Source of the DNA: Capra hircus
Taxonomy: Eukaryota; Chordata; Mammalia; Artiodactyla; Bovidae
Assembly (NCBI RefSeq): GCF_001704415.2
Contig: NC_030826.1
Span: 62,019,362 to 62,083,361 of the forward strand
DNA: 64,000 nt
Direction: 5' to 3'
The number at the start of each line of letters is the position of its first letter. The stretch's first letter is position 1. Under the pieces are notes generated by a model. The model had not been told where the DNA came from. It made no database searches and worked only from the letters and a program-made list of their open reading frames with translations. The position numbers and the translations under genes were made by a program. This document shows positions 45,801 to 57,800 of this stretch, piece by piece.

Positions 45801-48800
45801 TGGCTCCCGAGGACACAGCGAGCACAAACGGGTTGGAACCTGCCCCTGACTCCCCAGCGCGCGTAGGTGACGTCCTGGCCTCACGGGAGGCAAGCAGGCC
45901 TCCTCGCAGCCCCCACCCCGCAGCTGACCCAGCTGGGCAGGGCTGACTGTGGCCTCGGCAGGGTTCTTACTGGGGCCCGGCCCTCGCCCTCGGGAGGCCA
46001 ACCCGTCCTCACTGCTGAGGAGGCGTGGCTCGCTTGGCGGGGGCGGGGCCTTGGGGGCTGCAGGACAGGGGCCCAGGAGCCTGAGGCCAGGAGCTTGGGG
46101 CCTGGCTTCGTTTCCAGTGATGGCTTTTGTTTCCTTGGATGAGGCCTCCTTTCCACTGAAGACCTGGGCCTCGGTTGTGCCCCTTCCCCAGGCGTCAGAC
46201 CAACAGATGCGGCCACAGAGCCTCGGACCAGGAGCTCAGCGAGTTCAGCAGCTGGCGTGCCTTCAGCAGTCATTGAAAACCAGCTCGCTGGCGTTTGGGC
46301 TCCTACTCTGACCTTGTCCACCTGGAGTAGGGGTGTGCGTCCTCCCGATCCCCACCCCGATCTGGGCTGCGGTCCAGGCAGGTTCCCTCCAGACTCTGGG
46401 ACTGGCTGAGTCACTGCATAAGCCTTTCCTTTGATTTTTTTTTAAGCAATTTGGGCTGTTTTGTTATATCCAAGCTTGGAACAGCTTAGAGTTCTTTCTG
46501 GGTCCATTTAAGTCTAAGAATAACTGCCCAGTGACTGCATGGCAACTGTATAGAAGCTTCTCTGCTGGAGGATTTTTGCCTCCTATTCCAGGTGGAGGTG
46601 GGAGGTTCAGTTCAGTTCAGGTTAGTTACTCAGTCCTGTCCAACTCTTTGCAACCCCATGGACCACAGCATGCCAGGCCTCCCTGTCCATCACCAACCCC
46701 CAGAGTTCACCCAAATTCATGTCCATGGAGTCTGTGATACCATCCAACCATCTCATCTTCTGTCATCCCCTTCTCCTCCTGCCCTCAATCTTTCCCAGCA
46801 TCAGAGTCTTTTCAAATGAGTCAGTTCTTCGCATCAAATGGCCAAAGTATTGAAGCTTCAGCTTTAGCATTAGTCCTTCCAAGGAACACCCAGGACTGAT
46901 CTCCTTTAGGATGGACTGGTTGGATCTCCTTGCAGTCCAAGGGACTCTCAAGAGTCTTCTCCAACACCACAGTTCAAAAGCATCAATTCTTCGGTGCTCA
47001 GCTTTCTTCACAGTCCAACTCTCACATCCATACATGACCACTGGAAAAACCATAGCCTTCACTAGATGGACCTTTGTTGACAAAGTAATGTCTCTGCTTT
47101 TGAATATGCTGTCTAGGTTGGTCATAACTTTCCTTCCAAGGAGTAAGCATCTTTTAATTTCATATCTGCAATCACCATCTGCAGTGATTTTGGAGCCCAA
47201 ATAATAAAGTCTGACACTGTTTTCACTCATTCCCCATATATTTCCTATGAAGTGGTGGGATCAGATGCCATGATCTTCGTTTTCTGAATGTTGAGCTTTA
47301 AGCCAACTTTTCACTCTCCTCTTTCACTTTCATCAAGAGGCTTTTTAGGTCCTCTTCACTTTCTGCCATAAGGGTGGTGTCATCTGCATATCTGAGGTTA
47401 TTGATATTTCTCCCGGCAATCTTGATTCCAGCTTGTGCTTCTTCCAGCCCACCATTTCTCGTGATATAGTCTGCGTATAAGTTAAATAAGCAGGGTGACA
47501 ATATACAGCCTTGACGTGCTCCTTTTCCTATTTGGAACCAGTCTGTTGTTCCATGTCCAGTTCTAACTGTTGCTTCCTGACCTGCATACAGATTTCTCAA
47601 GAGGCAAGTCAGATGGTCTGGTATTCCCATCTCTTTCAGAATTTTCCACAGTTTATTGTGACCCACGCAGTCAAAGGCTTTGGCATAGTCAATAAAGCAG
47701 AAATAGATGTTTTTCTGGAACTCTCTTGCTTTTTCCATGATCCAGCAGATGTTGGCAATTTGATCCCTGGTTCCTCTGCCTTTTCTAAAACCAGCTTGAC
47801 CATCTGGAAGTTCACGATTCACATATTGCTGAAGCCTGGCTTGGAGAATTTTGAGCATTACTTTACTAGCGTGTGAGATGAGTGCAATTGTGTAGCAGTA
47901 TGAGCATTCTTTGGCATTGCCTTTCTTTGGGATTGGAATGAAAACTGACCTTTTCCAGTCCTGTGGCCACTGCTGAGTTTTCCAAATTTGCTGGCATATT
48001 GGGTGCAGCACTTTCACAGCATCATCTTTCAGGATTTGAAACAGCTCAACTGGAATTCCATCACCCCCACTAGCTTTGTTCATAGTGATGCTTTCTAAGG
48101 CCCACTTGACTTCACATTCCAGGATGTCTGGCTCTAGGTGAGTGATCACACCATCGTGATTATTTGGGTTGTGAAGATCTTTTTTGTACAGTTCTGTGTA
48201 TTCTTGTCACCGCTTCTTAATATCTCTGCTTCTGTTAGGTCCATACCATTTCTGTCCTTTATTGAGCCCATCTTTGCATGAAATGTTCCCTTGGTATCTC
48301 TAATTTTCTTGAAGAGATCTCTAGTCTTTCCCATTCTGTTCTTTTCCTCTATTTCTTTGCACTGATCACTGAGGAAGACTTTCTTATCTCTCCTTTCTAT
48401 TCTTTGGAACTCTGCATTCAGATGCTTATATCTTTCCTTTTCTCCTTTGCTTTTTGCTTCTCTTCTTTTCACAGCTGTTTGTAAGTCCTCCCCAGGCAGC
48501 CATTTTGCTTTTTTGCATTTCTTTTCCATGGGGATGGTCTTGATCCCTGTCTCCTGTACAGTGTCATGAACCTCAGTCCATAGTTCATCAGGCACTCTAG
48601 CTATCAGATCTAGGCCCTTAAATCTATTTCTCACTTCCACTGTATAATCATAAGAGATTTGATTTAGGTCATACCTGAATGGTCTAGCGGTCCTCCCCAC
48701 TTTCTTCAATTTGAGTCTGAATTTGGTAATAAGGAGTTCATGATCTGAGCCACAGTCAGCTCCCGGTCTTGTTTTTGCTGACTGTATAGAGGTTCTCCAT

Positions 48801-51800
48801 CTTTGGCTGCAAAGAATATAATCAATCTGATTTCGGTGTTGACCATCTGGTGATTCCATGTGTAGAGTCTTCTCTTGTGTTGTTGGAAGAGGGTGTTTGC
48901 TATGACCAGTGCGTTCTCTTGGCAAAACTCTATTAGCCTTTGCCCTGCTTCATTCTGTACTCCAAGGCCAAATTTGCCTGTTACTCCAGGTGTTTCTTGA
49001 CTTCCTACTTTTGCATTTCAGTCCCCTATAATGAGAAGGACATCTTTTTGGGGTGTTAGTTCTAAAAGGTCTTGTTGGTCTTCATAGAACCATTCAACTT
49101 CAGCTTCTTCAGCGTTCCTGGTTGGGGCATAGACTTGGATTACCGTGATATTGAATGGTTTGCCTTGGAGACGAACAGAGAGGTCAGTCAGTCAGTTCAG
49201 TCGCTCAGTCATGTCTGACTCTTTGTGACCCCATGAATCGCAGCACGCCAGGCCTCCCTGTCCATCACCAACTCCCGGAGTTCACCCAAACTCACCTCCA
49301 TCAAGTCAGTGATGCCATACAGCCATCTCATCCTCTGTCGTCCCCTTCTCCTCCTGCCCCCAATCCCTCCCAGCATCAGGGTCTTTTCCAATGAGTCAAC
49401 TCTTCACATCAGGTGGCCAAAGTACTGGAGTTTCTGCTTTAGCATCAGTCCTTCCAATAAACACCCAGGACTGATCTCTTTTAGGATGGACTGGTTGGAT
49501 CTCCTTGCAGTCCAAGGGACTCTCAAGAGTCTTCTCCAACACCACAGTTCAAAAGCATCAGTTCTTCGGTGCTCAGCTTTTTTTTATAGTCCAACTCTCA
49601 TATCCATACATGACCACTGGAAAAACCATAGCTTTGACTAGATGGACCTTTGTTAGCAAAGTAACATCTCTGCTTTTGAATATGCTATCTAGGTTGGTCA
49701 TAACTTTCCTTCCAAGGAGTAAGCGTCTTTTAATTCTATGGCTGCAGTCACCATCTGCAGTGATTTTGGAGCCCAAATAATAAAGTCTAACACTGTTTCC
49801 CCTGTTTCCCCATCTATTTCCCATGAAGTGATGGGACCGGATGCCATGATCTTCGTTTTCTGAAAAGCCAACTTTTCGCTCTCCTCTTTCACTTTCATCA
49901 AGAGGCTTTTTAGCTCCTCTTCACTTTCTGCCATAAGGGTGGTGTCATCTGCATATCTGAGGTTATTGATGTTTCTTCCGGCAATCTTGATTCCAGCTTG
50001 TGCTTCTTCCAGCCCAGCGTTTCTCATGATGTACTCTGCATATAAGTTAAATAAGCAGGGTGACAATATACAGCCTTGACATACTCCTTTTCCTATCTGG
50101 AACCAGTCTGTTGTTCCATGTCCAGTTCTAACTGTTGCTTCCTGACCTGCATACAGATTTCTCAAGAGGCAGGTCAGGGGTCTGGTATGCCCATCTCTTT
50201 CAGATTTTTCCACAGTTTATTGTGATCCACACAGTCAAAGGCTTTGGCATAGTCAATAAAGCAGAAATAGATGTTTTTCTGGAATTCTCTTGCTTTTTCA
50301 ATGATCCAGCAGATGTTAGGACCCTTCTAAAGCCATGCCATGTTCATCTCAAGGCATCTCAGCCAATCTGGAGACCTCGGTGCCTCGAGGTCTCAAGCAG
50401 AGACATGCCTCTCCATCAGGAAGGTGCAGGAGACAGACTCAGGCTTACGTTTCCTCCACGGTTATTCCAACACCAGGATCTCAGTAAGGACAGTTTTGTT
50501 TCTCTTGTTCTCTTCAACCTGGATGTGGATTAAGATCTCTAGTCTAAAATAGAGCTTTGGGGGTTGGAATAAAATGGCCTGTTTTGAGAATGACTGTAAG
50601 GAGACCTGTAATTGCAGATGTACAGGGCCGCGATTATAAGACGCACAGACGACAGTCGGTCCAGACCTGTCGGAGTGATGTGACGCTCACACGCTGCCCA
50701 GTATCCTGTCTTAGTGGGCAAAGCCTTCTGAGCACAAAGCATCATCCTTTGGTCTCTGCCATCCTCTCTGCTCAGCAACAGGGCTGTTGTGACCCTTGCA
50801 GGCTGTGGACTTCCAGCTCAGAGAAGCAGCCCCCTCACATTTTCTCCCAGCAGCTGACCGCCCCCTACCACCACCCCGTGTGAACTTGAAGAATTAATCC
50901 CATGGCTGCCTGCATAGAATTGTCTGTTAAGATGGTCTCACTTGTTTTGCTCACACTAGTACTTGAAAAAGTCAAGTTATCCAATCATGATGGGTTAATT
51001 TAGGGAGAAGTTCAAGGTGAGCAGAAGTACTGGTTAGCTGGCATTCGGTCAGCCAGAACTAGGCTAATCAGCTGCTTAACAGGTTTGTTTTTTGCCAGTA
51101 ACCTTGGGCTCTTCAAGATACTGAGGAGCCTTCTGAATCATCAAGAAGTACATTTTGCTACACACAGTTCTGGTGGTAAGTGGGTGTGGTTTTGCTTTCT
51201 TTTAGGAATAGCAGCTATCTGTGCATAAAGTGACTGGTAACTGGCTACTGGGGCTTCTCCTATCTGCCTGCCAATGCAGGGGACGCAGGAGACCCAAGTT
51301 CGATCCCTGGGTGGGGAAGATACCCTGGTGGAGGAAATGGCAACCCCCTCCAGTGTTCTCGCCTGGAGAATCCCATGGGCAGAGGAGCCTGGCGGGCCAC
51401 AGTCCAAGGGGTCGCACAGAGTCAGACACGAGTCAGCAGCTAAACAGCAGCTGGCTGCTCCTACACAGTCACTCGGTTAGCCAGGGCTCCTCCGCCCGGC
51501 ACCCGCCCTGTGGGGCGGCGGAAGGCAGAGGGAGCCGTGAGCGTCTGAGTGTCAGGGAGCTGTTGCCGAGAGCCCTGTCGGGCCACAGACGCCAGAGGAG
51601 GAAGGGAGAGGGTCTTGGCCCCTGGTTTGACACAGTTCGTCGGGGGAAAGGCTGGTCCCTAGGCCTGCAGCCGGGAGCCCTGAGCGCTGACCCCGTACCC
51701 CCCACACACCCCTCCCCCTCCAGCCGGTCCTGTATGTGCCCGTGACCCCCCTCCCCATCCCCCCTGCCCCGTCTGTGACCCCCGTCCCCCCTCCCCCATC

Positions 51801-54800
51801 CCCACCGGCCCCGTCTGTGAACCCCCATCCCCCCCCGCCCCGTCTGTGACCCCCGTCCCCCCGGCCCCATCCCCCCGGCCCCGTCTGTGCCCCCGGTCCC
51901 CCCTCCCCCATCCCCCCGGCCCCGTCTGTGCCCCCGGTCCCCCCGGCCCCATCCCCCCGGCCCTGTCTGTGACCCCCATCCCCCCGGCCCCGTCTGTGCC
52001 CCCGGCCCTGTCTGTGCCCCCCATCCCCCCGGCCCAGTCTGTGACCCCCATCCCCCCCGGCCCTGTCTGTGCCCATGACCCCCTCCCCCATCCCCCCCGG
52101 CCCCGTCTGTGACCCCCGTCCTCCCGGCCCCGTCTGTGCTCATGACCCCCTCCCCCATCCCCCGGCCCTGTCTGTGACCCCCCCGTCCCCCCGCCCCCAT
52201 CCCCCCGGCCCCGTCTGTGACCCCCGTCCCCCCTCCTCCATCCCCCCGGCCCCATCTGTGACCCCCGTCCCCCCCGCCCCGTCTGTGCCCCCGGTCCCCC
52301 CGGCCCCATCCCCCCGGCCCTGTCTGTGACCCCCGTCCCCCCCGCCCCGTCTGTGCCCCCCGTCCCCCCTCCCCCATCCCCCCCCCGCCCCGTCTGTGAC
52401 CCCCATCCCCCCGGCCCCGTCTGTGCCCATGACCCCCTCCCCCATCCCCCCGGCCCCGTCTGTAACCCCCGTCCCCCCTCCCCCATCCCCCCCGCCCCGT
52501 CTGTGACCCCCGGCCCCCCGGCCCTATCCCCCCCGCCCCGTCTGTGACCCCCATCCCCCCGGCCCCGTCTGTGCCCATGACCCCCTCCCCCATCCCCCCC
52601 GCCCCGTCTGTGCCCCCGGTGCCCCCGGCCCCATCCCCCCGGCCCCGTCTGTGGCCCCCGCCCCGGCTGCGGCCGTGGCCCCTCGCGCTGCTGCCCCCGG
52701 GCGCCTGGCCCTCCTCTTGCTCACCTCGCAGCTCCCGCTCCCGTCCCCCGCGGTGCCGCGTGCGCTCCGTAGACGCGGTGGGTCCTCCGCCCTGTCCTTC
52801 CGCCGCGCCGTCCACAGGAGCCGTCCCCCGGGTTCCAGTGCCCCCCACGCCCGAGGCCCCGCCGCGGCCCCGCTCTGAGGGACGCGCGGTGTGTCCTGTC
52901 CAAGCGGCCACGGCCCCCAGCGAGGACACGCTCACGCGTGAGCCGGCGCGCGCCCGCCCTCCCCGTTCCCGATCAGGGGCCTTTGGGCTTCCACCCGGGA
53001 GACCGCGGCCTCGCCTCTGAGTGACTCCGGACGCGTGCCGGCCAGTCTGGAAGGCAGCGCGTGGCGGGGCGGAGTGCGCCTTCAGGCTGGCGGCATGTTC
53101 CCCTCCGTTCCTGTTAGTGTGTGTCTCTGCTCACACCTCCAGACCCAGTGCGCCCTGGCTGAGGCACACACCTCTGTCAGCAGGCAGCCGGCGCGGTGTG
53201 CGCCGCCCGGAAGACCGCTGTGAATATGTCGCAGGCGGAGTCATCCAGTTCTGATCTTAACACCTGGCTTAATACTTCTCCTGTTTCAGTTTTTTCTGCA
53301 TTTCTTCCCAAGTCACTTCATTGTGTGACCTCATCAGCCATTCTGTTCCCGAAGGATCCAAGGGGACTTTGCAACTTGCATGTAAATTATTTTAAAAATC
53401 TGGTCTATTGTCATTTCGGACAACACCGCTGCCTTTGGGAGGAGCTGGTTAGGGGCCACAGACCAGCTGTGTTCTCAGTGGATTGCTCTCATTAGTAATT
53501 AATCTCAGCCTGAGATGGTTACAGCATATTCATATCTGAAGCGAGTGGAAAATGTGAGTGCTCAGACACCTGGAAACAAAATTTGCAAGGAAAGATCTCA
53601 CTCCCTACACTGAGCTAGAACCAACAGTCTTTCAAACGCGCCGCCGGAAGAAACACCCAACAAATGGTGCAGTTCAGCTTCTCGTCTCCAGAAGGCGTCC
53701 CTGACACTACAGGTGTGCCCCCCGAAGGGGCTTCAAGGGATTAGTGACCCGGTGACTGGAAATGGGGAAGGGAAAGTACTCTTTGAGGTTTCAGAAGCCT
53801 GAAGGGTGTGGCGATGGCTAGGTCCTCGGTGTCAGCGCACCCACTGTGGGCGGCTGGGTCCCCACTGTCCCCGGAGTCCCCGCGACCCCCTACTCCTCTC
53901 TGCAGCCCCTGAGGATGGCTCTTCTTCTGGAGCTGCAGCCGTGCAGCAGCTACTGAGCAAACGAGGTGGGGCGGGGGGCGGGGGGGAGATGCCAGCACAG
54001 GAGGCGGTGGGCATTTGAGTCCATTTGACGGATGAAGAAACTGAGGCCTGGGAGGGGTCTGCCCTGCCGGAGCTGGTCCTCCCAGCCACATTTCCCCCAA
54101 GTCCCGTCAGCCTGTTACCACGGGGCAAGGCGGGGAGCAGGGGGCGCGCAGAAAACTGCCCAGAACAGCGCAGCTGAGCTGGGCTTGAAAGCAGGTGTCC
54201 CAGCTGAGCTATAATTAGATCCCTCCTTTTTGAAAACTGGTGCAATTTAAAAAACGCTCAGTGAAGATAGGGTGAAATCAACGATTATGGAAATTTTGTG
54301 CTAAATTTAATTGCAGTCAGCCCCGCTTTCAGAATGCTTGCTGCTGTCAATTAGAGGCATTTTAGAAAAAATTTAAATTGAGTAATTGAGCAAACATATT
54401 CAGCCTTCTGGGGGAAGGATCATATTTTTTCTGTCTTTCCCTCCACACCCGCCAGGTTTCAAACCTCTGCCCAGGTTCCTTGGGGCGCAGGAAGGGTGGG
54501 GATGACCCTCACCCACCCACCTGTCCTGCAGCCGCTGACGAGGGTGAGAGGCGCCTGGAACTTTCCCAGGGGTCTGAGCTTTATTGCCAGCCGTGGTTTG
54601 GGTTTTCGTTCTTGTTTTTCAGGAGCTCCCACCCTGTGATCACTTAGCACACGTTGAATTTCCCTGGGGGTGGCCGTTTCACTGAATTCTGCCCTCATGT
54701 GACTCATTGTACCATTATTTCCCAGACACAGTGGGTCTCGGGGGCTGCACCTGGCCCCCTCAGCCCTCCCAGCCTCCCTGGCATCCGTGGTTTGCAGAGT

Positions 54801-57800
54801 CTGGGCCCAGTCAGAGGTCTGGGGAGAGTCAGGACACAGAGACAGCTAGCAGTGGTTGGGGCTTGTCTCCTGAAATCACGCCCTTGGCGATTTTAGGACA
54901 CACTCTGGTGTCTGCACTGTGCCAGGGTGGCAGGCATGAAGCCAGGCTCTCACACGAGAGACGAGTCGCCTTCTGTGAAGGCGGAGCTGGGAAGGTAGCG
55001 GTTGCACCTTGTTTTTGCCAGTTTGCAGTATTTGCAGGAACTTCCCTTCTGTGGGCCATTCTAGTGAACCTGGGCGTATTTCTAGACTTGGCTGAGAATC
55101 CAGGCAGAACGCGGGCATCACTGTCACACTGAGTGAAGTAAGTCAGACAGGGAAGGAGGAACAGCATGTGGCATCCCTTATATGCAGAATCTAAGAAGGA
55201 ATTCTGTAAATGAGCTTATTTACGAAACAGATAAAGACTCACAGACCTAGAGATGGACCTTCTGGTTGCTGGGGGAGGAAGGGGGAAAGGACAGTTAGGG
55301 AGTTTGGGGTGGATGGATATGTGTGAGTCGCTCAGTCGTGTCCAGCTCTCTCGCAACTCCATGGACCATAGCCCGCCAGGCTCCTCTGTCATGGGATTCT
55401 GCAGGCAAGACTCCTGGAGTGGGTGCCACCTCCTCCTCCAGGGGATCCTCCCGGCCCAGGGACCCAGCCCTCTCAGGTCTCCTCTGTTGGTGGGTGGGCT
55501 CTTTACCACTAGCGCCACCTGGGAAACGCTTTGTGATTGTTCAGTCGCCCAGTCGTGTCTGACTCTTGGCAACCCCATAAATGGCAGCACGTCAGGCTTC
55601 CCTGTCCTTCAGTGTCCCCTGGAGCTTGTCCATTGAGTCGGTGATGTCATCCGACCATCCCATCCTCTGTCGCCCCTGCCCTAAGCTGTGATTAAAAGGA
55701 CAGCTAACAAGGACCTACTGTACGGCACGGAGAACAGTTTTGCAGCGAGCCTGGATGCGAGGGGCAGAACGGATACACGTGTGTGTGTGGCTGGGTCCCT
55801 TTGCTGTCCCCTCAAAACTATCACAACATTGTTCATCACCTACACTCCAATGCAAAACAAAAAGTTTTAAAAAATAACTTAAAAAAAAGAAAAATTGCAA
55901 TCGGTCCAGAAAATAAGTACCACAAGAGGGCAGTAAAGATTTGCAAGTAAAAGATCTCCCCAAACGCTGCACCAGAAGAGAGCCACAGGCTCTACTGCGC
56001 CTCTGCACTTCCTGCTGGACGCGAAGACAGGCTTCCCGCTTTGACTGTGGGGACTCGTCTTGGTCCTGGGGGAGATGCCCGTGGTCCAGCGGTTCCCGCA
56101 GTCTCCTCTGGCAGGAGCCCAGCTCACTTCATACCTACTCTGCTTTCCTAGGACAGAGAACTCCCCGCTTCTAGGCAGTATTGCCAGTGGTCGGGAAACT
56201 CATTTCCTTTGCTGACACTTAGCTTGTCTGGCTCTGACCCTGCCGGCTCTGACTTAAGCCCGCCCCATGGCCATCCCAACGGGGAGCATTTTAGCAGGAA
56301 AAGGCTTTGCTCTTTGTTGTTTAGCCACTGAGTCGTGTCGGACTCTCTGTGACCCCATGGACTGCAGCCCGCCAGGCTCCTCTGTCCTTGGGATTCTCCA
56401 GGCAAGGACACTGGAGAGGGTGGCCATGCCCTCTTCCAGGGGATCTTCCCGACCCCGGGATCGACCTGCGTCTCCTGCATTGGCAGGCGGATTCTTTACC
56501 ACTGAGCCTCTAGAAAAGGATACAGGTTTCAAAAAATTACCAAGTGCCCCAGGTCCTCTCCAGTGACGTGCCGTGGCCTTGAGCTCCCGTTAGGCCGGCA
56601 TCAGGCAGACGTGTGCCCTCAGCTCCCTGGTGAGAGAAAGACGGGCTCTCTCCAGAAGGAAAAACTTGGACAGGGTGAAGTTTCTGGTCCCAGAAGCTCG
56701 CGTATGGAAGTCTGGACTCTCGGCCACTGGGCAGGACAGACCCAGTGGTCGTTCCGGGACCTCTGGAGTGGCGGGACCAGCGCACTCTTACTGCCGGACT
56801 GAGCCGGCCTGCGGCAGGTGTCGGCGTCGGCACGTGGATCTGGGAGACGGGGGAAAGCAGGTTGCCTGCAGGAAAGCATCACAGCCAGTACTGAGGCAGG
56901 GACGCTTGGGTCCAGAAGAACCAGGGGCTCCATATTTCCCACAACGGCCCGAGTGCTAATGCGTCATGGGTCCGCGTGTCTCCCGAGAGAGTGGCTGAGT
57001 TGCCATGACAACGGATGCCTGCCAGTGGCCGGCGAATTCAGCAGCAGCGACAGCCGGTGTGGATGTGTCCGTAAAAACATTTCTCATCAAGAAGATGACC
57101 TCGTGTGGTTTCCCATAAATTTTTGCTCTCCCGAATAAGTTCTTCACTCACCACACCATTTGGCTGCCGAACAGCTTTTTCCTGTGCTGGTCTTGAAAGA
57201 GGCTCGGTAGGGACTTAATTCAGGGGCATCTGAGGCTCTTCACTGTCACCATTCTGCCAGCTGGGCGAGGACAGAGGGAGGCTGTGTTTAAATCCAGCTG
57301 CAAATGAGGAATGATTTCAGAACCTGCATTATGTGGGGCAAAAGGAGGCAGACAAGAGCCCCAGGCCAGATTCTGGCTGCTGTTTTTGTAAGTAAAGCTT
57401 TACTGGCGCACAGGCACACAAGCTCACCTGTTCATTCACAGAGTTCTCATGCTCCCTATGCGTGCTAAGTCACTTCCGCCGTCTCTGACTCTTTGTGACC
57501 CCCGGGACTGTAGCCCGCCAGGCTCCTCTGTCCCTGGGATTCTCCAGGCAAGAACACTGGAATGGGCTGCCTCCTCCGGGGACCTTCCTGACGCCGGGAT
57601 CGAACCCAGGTCTCTCACATCTCCAGCACTGCAGGTGGGATTCCTCACCACCGTCACCGCCTGAGAAGCGGCATCACACACAAGTGACACGAAACCAGCT
57701 GAGTTCTCATAGCGTTGCTCCGGGAGCAGGTGAATGTGTCGCCTAGAAGTAGGCCGCTGCTCGGGCCCTGGGTTCTGCACGGCCTAGCTCTTTCTGCCCC

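Noticed and set aside
47298..48149. Reverse transcriptase frame as a host or retroviral gene
   Set aside because: It is the RT domain of a BovB (RTE) LINE, shown by its endonuclease neighbour, the YADD motif and the many related fragments in the window. It is not a retrovirus: no LTR, gag or env is seen.
51469..52935. 488-residue Gly/Arg/Asp-rich open frame on the minus strand
   Set aside because: It runs through the C-rich minisatellite. The other frames are equally open and read similar repeats, so the openness comes from the stop-free unit. There is no domain, start context or splice support.
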